Notes: generated by a model not told the origin, from the letters alone. A stretch of 64,000 bases of DNA from Prochlorococcus marinus str. MIT 0919 (GCF_027359375.1 NZ_CP114779.1:806001-870000); one strand, 5' to 3'. Positions 8,679 to 17,798 are shown, numbered from the stretch's first letter. Program-made: numbers and translations.

Positions 8679-8918
8679 TTGAAATTGACTTTTTCAAAGT
8701 TTTCTCGAACAATTCTATCTGTTCTAGGTCCCTTGTCTGTTGCATTAGTGAGCGGCTCCTTTTCTGACGCAACTGAAAAAGGGATCCCTTCGATTTTTAA
8801 TACAGAAGAAGAAGCTGTAAAAGCTGCGAAGGATTTCAATTGTATTGGTGCTCACAAAATGGGAGATGTGTGGATGCCGTGCAAAGATCATCACAGTCAT
8901 GAACATCATCATCACTAA
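8679..8918 (+). CDS. Secreted DUF3721 protein with His-rich tail
   Basis: 79 residues, TTG start at 8679. Signal peptide (about 1-32), then the DUF3721 core with FNTEEEAVKAAKDFNC, GAHKMGDVWMPC, and a histidine tail (HHSHEHHHH) that could bind metal. It is followed after 4 bases by a second DUF3721 gene, so the two are surely one operon. Confidence 0.85.
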   Translation: MKLTFSKFSRTILSVLGPLSVALVSGSFSDATEKGIPSIFNTEEEAVKAAKDFNCIGAHKMGDVWMPCKDHHSHEHHHH

Positions 8919-8922
8919 ATAA

Positions 8923-9366
8923 ATGAAAAAAGTGAATGATCCTAGCCAAGAGAACTTTGAAGTTTCGGGCCATTGTGGAAGTAAACCAAAAAAAATTGCG
9001 ATTGGGATAGCTCCACTTGGTTTTATATCAATTGGAGTAGTCCCAATGGGGATAGTAAGCATTGGGATTGTGCCAATGGGAGTCGTTTCCCTCGGGGTAG
9101 TAGCAATGGGAGTGGTTAACGCCTCAATAGTTGGTATGGGAATATTTTCTGCAGGTATAACAACCATGGGGCTCAAGGTGTGGAGTCCAGAGAACGCAAC
9201 TCTCCAAAGGCAAATAAGCAATAGTGGAAATTCATCCTTCAGAAACATCTACTCCTATCCAACAAGGTCTCAAGCAGAAGAAGAAGCTAAAAAGCTCGGT
9301 TGCTTAGGCGTACATAAGATGGGTCAATTGTGGATGCCTTGTGCGACTCATGGAGTTAATGAATAA
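8923..9366 (+). CDS. DUF3721 protein with hydrophobic Gly-rich hexad repeats
   Basis: 147 residues. Residues about 25-85 carry repeats of the kind GIVPMG / GVVSLG / GVVAMG, suggesting a beta-helix or a membrane-associated stack. The C-terminal 45 residues are a DUF3721 domain: YPTRSQAEEEAKKLGC and GVHKMGQLWMPC match the gene before it. No typical signal peptide. The repeat plus DUF3721 fusion is unusual; function unknown. Confidence 0.8.
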   Translation: MKKVNDPSQENFEVSGHCGSKPKKIAIGIAPLGFISIGVVPMGIVSIGIVPMGVVSLGVVAMGVVNASIVGMGIFSAGITTMGLKVWSPENATLQRQISNSGNSSFRNIYSYPTRSQAEEEAKKLGCLGVHKMGQLWMPCATHGVNE

Positions 9367-9562
9367 TTAATCAAAGATCCATCGCCTAAAAACACTAAGA
9401 GCCTATGCCTTCTAGTGCTTGGACTATTTATTACTTTAAAGCTTAGTAAATTCAAAATTATTAAAATTCCTATAGTGGCTGATAGGTTTATTTCTAAAGG
9501 CTTTTTAAAGGGTATTTCTATTATTATAATTGCATCAGCAAAGTGAGAATTAATTAGATTGT

Positions 9563-9608
9563 AATTAACTATAAATTTATTATTAGTTTAATAAATTTAT
9601 AGTTAATT
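9563..9608. repeat. Perfect 20-bp inverted repeat (hairpin)
   Basis: Arms 9563-9582 and 9589-9608 are exact reverse complements, with a 6-base loop TTAGTT. Stem is almost pure A/T. It lies between convergent genes and may end transcription from both sides. Confidence 0.85.
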
Positions 9609-9638
9609 CTACATCACTAAAGATAATCTCCAAGTCTT

Positions 9639-10304
9639 TTACCAAGGTAGAACTTCTCCATTAGAGTGCCAAAAAGTACCAGAATTTTGAAGTGTTAAAG
9701 AGTCAAGTCTTGCAATAAGACCATTCACAGATTTTTTTGTAGTGATTCCATTACGTGTAAACCCAGTCATGCGAGTGCTAACCAAGCCAGGGTGCAATAT
9801 TGCCACAGCAATCCCTCGTGATTTTAAGTCAATCGATAAAGACTTCCCTGCCATACAAAGAGCCACTTTAGACATTCTGTAGCCATAGGATCCTCCAGAA
9901 GTATTGTCATCAATAGAACCCATGCGGCTAGTCATGAGGGCGACTTTGGATCCTAACCCCATATTTTCAAGAAATGCTTGGGTAAAGCACAAAGGACTCA
10001 AAGCATTTACTTCAAACTGTCGAGTAACACTTTCCGGGTCAAGATTTGATAAAGAATTAAATTCAGCTATGCCCGCATTGTGAATCAATACATCTATATT
10101 CAATCCTTTTAGCTTGTTTCTAAGGCTTAAAACTGATGTCCCAGAAGTCACGTCGACCCCTGATTCAACTCTTACGCCCAAATCATCCAGCTCTTGAGAA
10201 GACGATCTGCATGTTGCGATGACATCATCTCCTCTATCTTTTAACTGTCGACAATATTCAAGACCTATGCCCCTGTTGGATCCTGTTATCAAGTAAATAG
10301 CCAA
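9639..10304 (-). CDS. Short-chain dehydrogenase/reductase (C-factor-like)
   Basis: 221 residues, a single Rossmann domain. Cofactor loop TGSNRGIG (7-14), NAG at 76-78 and catalytic Tyr142-x3-Lys146 (YRMSK) are all present, so it should be active with NAD(P)H. Length and pattern fit the short C-factor-like SDR group. Substrate cannot be told from sequence. It is convergent with the DUF3721 operon. Confidence 0.88.
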   Translation of the reverse strand: MAIYLITGSNRGIGLEYCRQLKDRGDDVIATCRSSSQELDDLGVRVESGVDVTSGTSVLSLRNKLKGLNIDVLIHNAGIAEFNSLSNLDPESVTRQFEVNALSPLCFTQAFLENMGLGSKVALMTSRMGSIDDNTSGGSYGYRMSKVALCMAGKSLSIDLKSRGIAVAILHPGLVSTRMTGFTRNGITTKKSVNGLIARLDSLTLQNSGTFWHSNGEVLPW

Positions 10305-10605
10305 AACAACTATGCAACTTAATTAATTGTAGTTCAGTAATTTTATATAGAGCTTCTACCTGCTGAAATACACTATTTTTATCAAATTTATGAAAAATCT
10401 ATTACCACAATTGATTTGGCTGAATAACCAGTCTCGTAAAACAGTGAATACTTCATATCATCAATTTTAAGATTAGTTATATTATTGATGGAAGAATAAT
10501 GGGTGGAGATCCTCTTATGAAGAGTTAAAGCTGTTTTCAAGAAATAATCTACATAAATTGTACCTCTGGTTAATGTAAAACTTACTAAAGCATCGTTGTT
10601 TAATT

Positions 10606-11244
10606 ATGTGTGGGAGATATGAACTAAAAACTACGTTCGATCAACTACCCTCCATTCTAAAAAAAGATGCCCCACAAGGGTTGAAAGACAAATACATCTC
10701 ACAGGGTTTAATCAAGCCTAGTGATCCAGTCATTGTGCTTAAGAACGAAGGGAAAATATCCACTGTTTTTATGTTATGGGGGTTTGTTGCTGAATGGGTA
10801 CAGGACCCCTTCGATCCTTCAAGAGCAAGGCCTTTCAATGCAAGGGCTGAAACTATTAGAGAAAAACAATTTTTCAAAAATAGTTGGAGACATAAAAGAT
10901 GCTTACTACCGGCAAGTGGATTCTTTGAAAGAGGCTATCGAATAAGAAGGAAAGATTGTAAACCTTTTTGGCTCGCAGGTATATGGAATAGATGGATGGG
11001 ACCTGAGGGAAGTGAGCTAGAAACCTGCTGTGTGATTACAACTCAGTCCAATCAACTAATGAAGCCCCTCCATAATCGAATGCCAGCCATTATTCCTCAT
11101 GGTCTAGAAGAAACTTGGATCGCTCCACAAAAAACCGAGCAAGAGCTCAAAACCCTTCAACCTCTATTAAACGAATGGAGTGCTGAAAATTGGGTGGCAG
11201 AATCAACAAAAGTATCTACAACTAACCAAATGAGTTTGTTTTAA
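10606..11244 (+). CDS. SRAP (HMCES/YedK) abasic-site DNA-protein crosslink protein
   Basis: 212 residues starting MCGRYE, so Cys2 becomes the N-terminal catalytic residue. The other family residues are present: NARAET (78-83), Glu108 in SGFFERG and His156 in LHNRMPAIIP. The family covalently caps abasic sites in single-stranded DNA. An ATG directly giving MCGR fixes the start. Confidence 0.93.
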   Translation: MCGRYELKTTFDQLPSILKKDAPQGLKDKYISQGLIKPSDPVIVLKNEGKISTVFMLWGFVAEWVQDPFDPSRARPFNARAETIREKQFFKNSWRHKRCLLPASGFFERGYRIRRKDCKPFWLAGIWNRWMGPEGSELETCCVITTQSNQLMKPLHNRMPAIIPHGLEETWIAPQKTEQELKTLQPLLNEWSAENWVAESTKVSTTNQMSLF

Positions 11245-11367
11245 AGGAACAAGCATAGAAATTCTTAAGGGCATTCTTTGGTTATTCAAAACAAAAGTGA
11301 CCATATTGCCTACACTATAAGTAGCACTTCAAGCTGAACATCTCATAAACTCATTTAATTTATCAAC

Positions 11368-11820
11368 ATGTCTCTAGATATTGGCGAAAAAATTCCGTAT
11401 TTTTCTTTAGCTGACCAAGAAGGCAAGCAAAGATCCAATAAAGATATCAAAGGTAAGCCATTGGTTCTATTTTTTTATCCAAAAGATGATACTCCAGGCT
11501 GCACCGCGGAAGCCTGTGGCTTTCGTGATAAATATGATCTGTTTCAAATCTTTGGAGCCGTTGTTTGGGGTGTGAGCAATGACAGTCAAGATAGTCACCG
11601 GAAGTTTGCTGATAAAAATAAACTTCCATTCCCGCTGCTATGTGACGAAGATAATTCCTTAAGAAAACAATTTGGCGTTCCTAAAGTCTTAGGATTGATT
11701 GACGGTAGAGTTACTTTTATAATGGATTCAGAAGGGATTATTCGCTATGTTTTCAATGACCTTCTAAATGGACCTCAACATGTTACGGAAGCCTTAAGGG
11801 TTTTAGAAAATATTCGATAA
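11368..11820 (+). CDS. bcp: Peroxiredoxin, Bcp/PrxQ type
   Basis: 150 residues. Peroxidatic Cys45 in PKDDTPGCTAEAC, with resolving Cys50 five residues later as in 2-Cys PrxQ enzymes; later GVSNDS and FGVPK motifs also fit. It reduces hydrogen peroxide and organic hydroperoxides using thioredoxin. Confidence 0.93.
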   Translation: MSLDIGEKIPYFSLADQEGKQRSNKDIKGKPLVLFFYPKDDTPGCTAEACGFRDKYDLFQIFGAVVWGVSNDSQDSHRKFADKNKLPFPLLCDEDNSLRKQFGVPKVLGLIDGRVTFIMDSEGIIRYVFNDLLNGPQHVTEALRVLENIR

Positions 11821-11935
11821 GTTTGGCTATTTAAATAGTTTTTGATTTTTAACTAGTTTCTCCCTTAGTAAAAGTTTCTTGATTTAAAAATTAGTCGTAT
11901 TAAAGTCTTAGACTCTTATAAATTGCTCTTAATTA

Positions 11936-12106
11936 ATGGAAAAAAGAAATTTAAAAAGAATTATCCAAGACTTGGAAACCTTATTAAATGAACTAAAAAG
12001 TGAAGTCTACTCAGATAAAGAGGCATACGTTCATCCATGGTATGAGCAGACTGGAAACTCACCACAACGTGTGCATTCACAAGATGATGATGGCTATGCT
12101 GATTAA
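11936..12106 (+). CDS. Small acidic hypothetical protein
   Basis: 56 residues from ATG 11936: a helical N-terminus (NLKRIIQDLETLLNELKSEV) and an acidic tail (SQDDDGYAD). The next feature on the opposite strand is a broken gene whose 3' end lies 19 bases away. Unknown family. Confidence 0.6.
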   Translation: MEKRNLKRIIQDLETLLNELKSEVYSDKEAYVHPWYEQTGNSPQRVHSQDDDGYAD

Positions 12107-12125
12107 GGGTGTATAGAAAATCTTT

Positions 12126-12668
12126 TTAAAGGATTGAAGGATCTAGAAGTGATGGACGATAATAAAGCAGAAAAGGCCTTACTTCACTCTTGACTGCAGT
12201 AATAACGTCTTCTCCGGCATGCCATACCCATTGCTGCTGAGGATACGACCTATTGACTTCAATGGTGGCACCAACAGGTGTGCCAAAACGATGCCTTAAG
12301 CCCGCCAATACTTCGGTCATGTTTTCAGAATTCAACTCGTAAGCAAGTTCCTGTAATCCATATCCATCTTCAATATGAACTCGGAGGGTATCAACAGGTA
12401 ATCCACTTATTTTCAAATCTCTTACTTCAAAAATATCTAGGCTTGGTTGATTTTTTTACAGGTGTCAAAGGAACGCCAAGAGTCTCTCAACACTTGAGCG
12501 ATCCATGCCCCACGCCAAGCCTTCTACGCATGCATTTACAGCGTTTGGTGCCAAGAAGTAGGTTACAAGTGAGACAGCGATGGCAGCATATCTAGCCAAC
12601 ATTGATATGCGAGGAGTTGAACTTGTTTGCATTCTTGTATTATAGATAAATTGATGAACAGAATGCAT
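12126..12668 (-). pseudogene. Frameshifted secreted protein
   Basis: Two open pieces lie in the same frame: 12465-12668 (signal peptide, then ACVEGLAWGMDRSSVERLL) and 12126-12416 or slightly upstream (FEVRDLKISGLPVDTL ... HRFGTPVGA, QQWVWHAGEDVITAVK). Between them that frame has a TGA and a TAA, while another frame reads LGVPLTPVKKSTKPRYF, which joins both parts sensibly. Thus two compensating single-base indels about 50 bases apart break the gene. From memory, picocyanobacteria have an intact secreted protein of this pattern. A sequencing error at the A7/T5 runs is possible. Confidence 0.7.
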
Positions 12669-12828
12669 ATTATATGCGTTAATTAACTCAATCTATTATG
12701 AAGTTAAGCTTCAACTTGGTAGCCAGATTAGCTACATTTATAACACCTCCAAATAAAATAAAAAGTTCTCTAGGTAAATAGTTGTTTAAACAAAAACAAA
12801 AAAGTTCTTCTAGAGCTAAAGTTATCAC

Positions 12829-12948
12829 ATGGATTTCTTGGGATCAGATAATTTAAATCATTGGCAACTTTGGTCACCCTTAATAGGATGGATAATTATA
12901 TATGTTGGATTGAGCATTCGAATCACTGAAACAAAAAAAGAAGACTAA
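12829..12948 (+). CDS. Small single-pass membrane protein
   Basis: 39 residues from ATG 12829: aromatic N-terminus (DNLNHWQLWSPLIG), one helix (WIIIYVGLSIRI) and a charged tail TETKKED. No family recognised. Confidence 0.55.
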   Translation: MDFLGSDNLNHWQLWSPLIGWIIIYVGLSIRITETKKED

Positions 12949-13043
12949 TTATTATTTCTCAACAAAAGCCTTTAAAAGCTAAAGCAAATAGTCCATTTTT
13001 TATATTAATTATTTTAATAATTTGGAGTATTAGAGTAACAGCC

Positions 13044-13475
13044 TTATTCCAGAACATCAATAATACCTTCTGTTATATAAGCTGACAATTGTCTTATATG
13101 TTTTCTAACTTCTCGCTCTGGAGTTTGCCACTTTGATGCCAGTTGTTCTATAACTTGATTATCTTTAACATGATTTATCATGGCATTAGCTAGAAAAACT
13201 GGAAGGTCACAATTATTTTTATTAGCAAGCTCATCCCAGTCTTCTTTAGTGTATTTCCCAATCAGCTTTAAATCCATAGAGCTTGTATAATTAAATAACT
13301 CTTGTATTGCTATATATAAATATAGTTGTCCCAGTTCATCTAAAAAACTGCTTGCATCATTACCTTCTTTGTATTGGATTAAGATTGAACTTAACTCTTC
13401 TTTCTTGCTTAAATCCCCTTCCTTTATTGCATTAAGGAGTACAAAAAAGCTACTGAATTCAAGTGGTTTTGTCAT
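13044..13475 (-). CDS. Hypothetical helical protein
   Basis: 143 residues, soluble, mostly helical by composition, with no signal peptide. The C-terminus (EREVRKHIRQLSAYITEGII) has amphipathic helices. The family was not recognised. Confidence 0.6.
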   Translation of the reverse strand: MTKPLEFSSFFVLLNAIKEGDLSKKEELSSILIQYKEGNDASSFLDELGQLYLYIAIQELFNYTSSMDLKLIGKYTKEDWDELANKNNCDLPVFLANAMINHVKDNQVIEQLASKWQTPEREVRKHIRQLSAYITEGIIDVLE

Positions 13476-13958
13476 ATGGAGATGGCTGAAAATAATAACT
13501 AATCTAGGCTAGATTTGAGGTAGTAGACCAAAGTGAATAGAAATCTTTCTTAAGCAGTAACTAAAACAAGCCTATAAAGAATAGCAAATAGAAGCCGGTT
13601 GCCTTTTTACTAGAGAGAGACCCAGTTTACTTCGCAAGATTGCCCCTGCTCACCTTATCAGCTTAGCTAATTTTAAAAGTTAGAGTAAGTTGCAAGAAAG
13701 CGACCAAGGAATTAACAATTTCTATTAACATTTAAGATGTTCAAGCAATCTTTTCATACTTATTCAAGCTTGTGCATGTTTAATATCAAAACACAGCTTA
13801 CTACTCTTTAATCTGAGTCAATATTCCCTTGCAGAAATCCTAGAGTAATCTCTGACAGTTCAGAGCCTTCAAGAAAACAGGTCACCTATCTCTTATTACA
13901 TTACATCCTTAATGCTGGCAATATTGAACCAATCAATTAACCTTACTTTAAAATAATT
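13476..13958. other. Intergenic region
   Basis: About 480 bases without a supported frame. GC is locally higher around 13600-13680. It could hold a small RNA or an old remnant; nothing specific was recognised. Confidence 0.25.
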
Positions 13959-14894
13959 ATGGTAATGAAAGAAAGTAGTTATCAAAAACCCAGCGCTCTT
14001 GTTCAAGCAACTTTACTAGCAAAAAAATTGAGAGCCTTTTTAAAGTTGAATAGACCATACGATAATTCCAAAGTCCCAGAGCAATCAACAGAGTCAATAG
14101 TTGACTCTGTTGATCTAGGAACAAATGATTGGGACCAAAAAGTACTTACACGCAAATTAAAAACTCAAGCAGCTAAACAAAAGTGGGAGGAAAAAGTAAG
14201 GAAGGAGCCCTCCAAGGAGGTTATCGATCAAAGAGAACCTAATGCAGATAAGCCTACCCTTGATTACACCGAACCTAATGCAGATAAGCCTACCCTTGAT
14301 TACACCGAACCTAATGCAGATAAGCCTACCCTTGATTACACCGAACCTAATGCAGATAAGCCTACCCTTGATTACACCGAATCTAATGCAGATAAGCCTA
14401 CTCTTGATTACACCGAACCTAATGCAGATGAGCCTACCCTTGATTACACCGAACCTAGTGAGAAAAATGCTACAAGTTCATCCTTAGGGATTTTGAAGAC
14501 ATCTGGAGAAAACATCTTTGGGAAAATCTACAAAATGCAATTGTTGTCCAAGTCGGGCAATGCAATGGGTGCATCTATAGAAACGTTGAAAGCTTCGGGG
14601 AGTCAAATCTTTGAAAAAATTCCAACCATGGCTAAATCAAGTAATCCCATGGGAACAACCTTAGAAGCATTAAGAGCTTCAGGCAGTAAGATTTTCAGCA
14701 AAATCCCTAACATGCCAAAATCAAGTAATGCAACTGGATCATCTATTAAAATCTTAAAAGCTTCTGGAAGTAACATCTTTAAAAAGTTATCAAGAATACC
14801 TACTTCAAATAACGCCATCGGTTCTCCCCTAGGCGAATTGAAAACTTCTATTAGTCAATCTGAGGAAAGCAACGTCAAAAAAAAACAATCCTAG
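13959..14894 (+). CDS. Tandem-repeat protein (EPNADKPTLDYT and SGxxIFxKI repeats)
   Basis: 311 residues, no membrane segment. Residues 1-90: basic helix and the motif KVLTRKLKTQAAKQKWEE shared with the 7658-8008 protein. Residues 93-164: six copies of EPNADKPTLDYT. Residues 170-290: four longer units of about 30 residues, each with (I/L)xxLKxSGxxIFxKI followed by a Ser/Asn-rich linker. ATG 13965 (third codon) is an alternative start. Two separate repeat types in one protein suggest a scaffold or binding role (inference). Confidence 0.7.
   Translation: MVMKESSYQKPSALVQATLLAKKLRAFLKLNRPYDNSKVPEQSTESIVDSVDLGTNDWDQKVLTRKLKTQAAKQKWEEKVRKEPSKEVIDQREPNADKPTLDYTEPNADKPTLDYTEPNADKPTLDYTEPNADKPTLDYTESNADKPTLDYTEPNADEPTLDYTEPSEKNATSSSLGILKTSGENIFGKIYKMQLLSKSGNAMGASIETLKASGSQIFEKIPTMAKSSNPMGTTLEALRASGSKIFSKIPNMPKSSNATGSSIKILKASGSNIFKKLSRIPTSNNAIGSPLGELKTSISQSEESNVKKKQS
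14235..14450 (+). repeat. 36-bp coding tandem repeat, six copies
   Basis: Six consecutive 36-base units, only a handful of substitutions (CCT to TCT, AAG to GAG), encoding EPNADKPTLDYT. Near identity points to recent expansion. Confidence 0.97.
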
Positions 14895-15025
14895 TCCAAA
14901 GAATCAGCTTGAAGTAATAGTTGAAAACTATACGGTCTAAACGCTATTGGCATCGATAGCTTTTTATCATCTACATATTTGAGATATTTTTACAAATCAC
15001 ATTTTTATCTCTATCTCTATAGAGT

Positions 15026-15445
15026 TTAGCTTTCAGGTTTTGCATTTTTCAGATCAGCTTTAGCTTGCTGGGTTGACCCATTTTCTTCCCATTTAAATTC
15101 ATACACAAAGTCTTTAGGATTAGCACCTTCAGGGAGTGCGATTGTATTCAATGTTCCAATAATGCAGTTCTTAGCTTCACTCCACTCATCTTTAGTAAAA
15201 GGACAAGCTCTTGAGGCAATAACAGGGTGGTCCCACCATTTGCCTAATCCAGTCAGCATATTCGAAACTAATGTCGACTGAAATAATTGGACTATATTTC
15301 CTTGCCTTGTTTCAATCCTCACATAACTATTAGCGGCCCCTGTCCAATAAGCATTACCACCTCCAGATAGGCGAATTTTATAAATTTCTGCACTAGCAGG
15401 AAGAGCAAAAACTGTAAAAGCTATCGCGAATAAAAATTTTTTCAT
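15026..15445 (-). CDS. Secreted hypothetical protein
   Basis: 139 residues with a clear signal peptide (MKKFLFAIAFTVFALPASA, cleavage after ASA). The mature protein has two cysteines (CPFTKDEW, KNCIIG) that may form a disulfide, and a lysine-rich end. Family not recognised; likely periplasmic. Confidence 0.7.
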   Translation of the reverse strand: MKKFLFAIAFTVFALPASAEIYKIRLSGGGNAYWTGAANSYVRIETRQGNIVQLFQSTLVSNMLTGLGKWWDHPVIASRACPFTKDEWSEAKNCIIGTLNTIALPEGANPKDFVYEFKWEENGSTQQAKADLKNAKPES

Positions 15446-15684
15446 GTATTGAAGGAGGAAACCGCTCTTAAACCATTTAATTATTTCAGACTTTGCTTAA
15501 AACCAAACAATGACTAAGAAGATTAATCATTAGTCACCTCTGCCTATATGCAATAGTCATGCAGTTTGGGTCTTGATAGTTTTTTGCACAATCCAAGTAA
15601 ATAATCCTTAAAAAGGTTTCCTATTAATTCAGTCCTAATAATTCAACAAAAGAAAAGTACACGAGTTAGATACTATTTAAGATT

Positions 15685-16572
15685 ATGGCTAGGATTAAAA
15701 ATCGCGTAAGCAGCAATTCGGACGGTCTATTTTTTGTAGACTCTAGCTGCATTGATTGTGGTAGTTGCTGGTATATAGACCCTGAGCATTTTGCCTCAAA
15801 CGGAAGCAGTTCCTATGTTCATGCTCAGCCAACTGGACAACAAGAAATTAAAAAGGCTCTTTTAGCTCTTATCGATTGTCCTGTGGCCGCAATTGGAGCA
15901 CCAAAATCTATAACTTCCAATTTATCTCCTGATCTTTTCCCGATCCTAGTTACAAAACATTCGGCAGGGGATGTTTATTACTGTGGCTGGAGTTCCAAGC
16001 GTAGCTTTGGTGCTAGCAGTTGGCTAATTATGAAATCAGATGGCAATGTACTTATCGATTCACCTCGTTGGAGTGCTCCACTGGCTAGACGAATAAAAAA
16101 GATGGGTGGTATTAAACAAATAGTTCTAACTCATCGAGATGATGTAGCAGACCATGCGCATTGGAATAAATATTTTCAATGTGAAAGATGGATTCATCAA
16201 AATGATGCAGATGCAGCACCTAAAGCTGAGAAAACAGTAAAAGGGCTCGCAAGCCTTTCTTTAGGGATCAATCTGAGGCTGGTTCCCACACCAGGTCATA
16301 CTCAAGGGTCAATGGTTGCAATACTTGGCGAGCAACAACAAATACTTTTTAGTGGAGATCACCTTTGGTGGAATCTAGAAAAACAAGCTGTTGTTGCATC
16401 AAAAGATTTTTGCTGGTGGAGTTGGGAAGAACAATTGAAATCAATCAAATTACTCCAAGATCTTGATATAAGTTGGTTGCTACCCGGCCATGGACATGCT
16501 CATCAATTCACCTCGGGGGAATGGAGAAATGCTATAAGGCAAACATTAAATTATGCCGTCAAACTGCCTTAA
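15685..16572 (+). CDS. Ferredoxin-like / metallo-beta-lactamase fold fusion
   Basis: 295 residues. The N-terminus has Cys22-x2-Cys25-x2-Cys28 and a later CPV (Cys65), a single 4Fe-4S type arrangement. From about 85 a metallo-beta-lactamase domain follows: THRDDVADH (149-157) for the usual THxHxDH metal site, HTQG and SGDHLW, and PGHGHAH near the end. The first metal motif is unusual because THRDD replaces THxHxD. Function unknown; the fusion suggests redox use of a hydrolase-like site. Confidence 0.85.
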   Translation: MARIKNRVSSNSDGLFFVDSSCIDCGSCWYIDPEHFASNGSSSYVHAQPTGQQEIKKALLALIDCPVAAIGAPKSITSNLSPDLFPILVTKHSAGDVYYCGWSSKRSFGASSWLIMKSDGNVLIDSPRWSAPLARRIKKMGGIKQIVLTHRDDVADHAHWNKYFQCERWIHQNDADAAPKAEKTVKGLASLSLGINLRLVPTPGHTQGSMVAILGEQQQILFSGDHLWWNLEKQAVVASKDFCWWSWEEQLKSIKLLQDLDISWLLPGHGHAHQFTSGEWRNAIRQTLNYAVKLP

Positions 16573-16585
16573 CAAAAATCAGTTT

Positions 16586-16756
16586 TTATGAATAGGTTCT
16601 CATTAAATCCCAAACCAAGAAAATTCCAAATACAAGCCCGATCCATAAAGGTAAGCGAGGGTATTTAACCAACAGGTTGCTTGATTTAGGTTTTGATTCT
16701 TTCTTTGGAATCCTTGGAGGCAAACCCTGTTCTTTTCTCCTCTTAGCTTCTCCCAT
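16586..16756 (-). CDS. DUF2839-like small membrane protein
   Basis: 56 residues. It begins MGEAKRRKEQGLPPR, the start typical of the cyanobacterial DUF2839 proteins, and ends with one membrane helix (LPLWIGLVFGIFLVW). It is convergent with the metallo-beta-lactamase gene, 13 bases away. Function unknown. Confidence 0.7.
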   Translation of the reverse strand: MGEAKRRKEQGLPPRIPKKESKPKSSNLLVKYPRLPLWIGLVFGIFLVWDLMRTYS

Positions 16757-16982
16757 AGATCTAAAAATTATTGGTTACTTAGAACTTAGATCTTAGCCAT
16801 TCATAATGGAGTATATCTTTACTAATCAATCCCATTTAAGATTATTGATAACTTTTGAATTGGAGTTATTCATATGAGAATAGTTAAGTGGTGATGGCTA
16901 TAATTCTTAGTTTAGAACTATTGCAAATAAAAACTAATTGATTCTAAAAGGATAGAAAGTGCAAAAGTAAGATTATCAATTT

Positions 16983-17090
16983 TCACCAATCAGGGTAATT
17001 ATAATCTTCTCCTATAGGTTCTTTATAGAAATTACCCCCTTTCATTGCTAGATAGTAATCAACTAATAGTTTGAGCCATAGACTTTTCAT
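16983..17090 (-). CDS. Very small conserved-looking protein
   Basis: 35 residues from ATG 17090: an amphipathic start (MKSLWLKLLVDYYLAMKG) and an aromatic acidic end (GEDYNYPDW). Intact frame; no family name recognised. Confidence 0.5.
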   Translation of the reverse strand: MKSLWLKLLVDYYLAMKGGNFYKEPIGEDYNYPDW

Positions 17091-17287
17091 GACTTATCAT
17101 GATTGAAAATTTCTTGTTTCATTTGTAGATTTCATTTAGCGTAAATAAGGAATAGCTTATTCCTCAATCTTCTCATAAACGCATTTAACCAAGCAAAAGT
17201 TGCCATCAAAAGCTCTTCATTTAGTTTGCTTTATAGTTATCAAGACTTTGAAGACTCATCCATGAATCTTTTTATCGCTCATTAGCT

Positions 17288-17473
17288 TTAATCATCCGAC
17301 TCTTTAACTTGCTCAGTTTTCTCTTGGTTAGACTGATCTTTTGAATAAGGGCATTCACCACCTTCGCCACCCCACCCCCAAGAAAGAGCTGGTCCAGCAC
17401 TTAGAGCAAGTGCAAAAAATATTAGGAGAATTTTGTTCACTATGGGTTTAGCTAGTAAGGATATATTAGACAA
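17288..17473 (-). CDS. Small secreted Gly/Trp protein
   Basis: 61 residues. A signal peptide (LLIFFALALSAGPALS) is followed by WGWGGEGGECPYSK and an acidic tail with EKTEQVKESDD. The single cysteine in CPY could be a lipid or metal site, but no lipobox is seen. Confidence 0.65.
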   Translation of the reverse strand: MSNISLLAKPIVNKILLIFFALALSAGPALSWGWGGEGGECPYSKDQSNQEKTEQVKESDD

Positions 17474-17630
17474 TATTTTACTGGGTGATCAAAAGCTTTA
17501 GTACATACAGCATAGATGAAACGTACTTTCTAAAAGAAGAAACGGGGCAAAGAAGAAAGCAACGATCAGAAAACGAAGATGCTGTGTACCATAATGCTAC
17601 TAGGGCAGAAAGCGCGATTTCATTTTAAAA

Positions 17631-17798
17631 TCACCTGTTTTGAAAAGCGTTTAGCCATCTAGTTTTATAAGGTACATCGTAATCCTCTTTGTTCATAGGT
17701 ATCCAACTCCAATTAATGCAGATAGTAAGTTGATAACCAATCACATATAAGGCAATGATCGCATTAAAGAAATTGATATGAGTCAAGGGAGCATTCAT
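17631..17798 (-). CDS. Small membrane protein
   Basis: 55 residues from ATG 17798, one membrane helix (AIIALYVIGYQLTICI) after MNAPLTHINFFN and a charged tail with NKEDYDVPYKTRW. Located just before the hli cluster on the other strand. Confidence 0.55.
   Translation of the reverse strand: MNAPLTHINFFNAIIALYVIGYQLTICINWSWIPMNKEDYDVPYKTRWLNAFQNR

Noticed and set aside
8745-9248. 167-residue minus-strand frame
   Set aside because: Antisense to both DUF3721 genes; Ile/Pro/Thr-rich composition reflects the Gly-rich repeats read backwards.
14235-14450. 36-base repeats of CRISPR-like length
   Set aside because: They are contiguous without spacers and encode EPNADKPTLDYT in frame.
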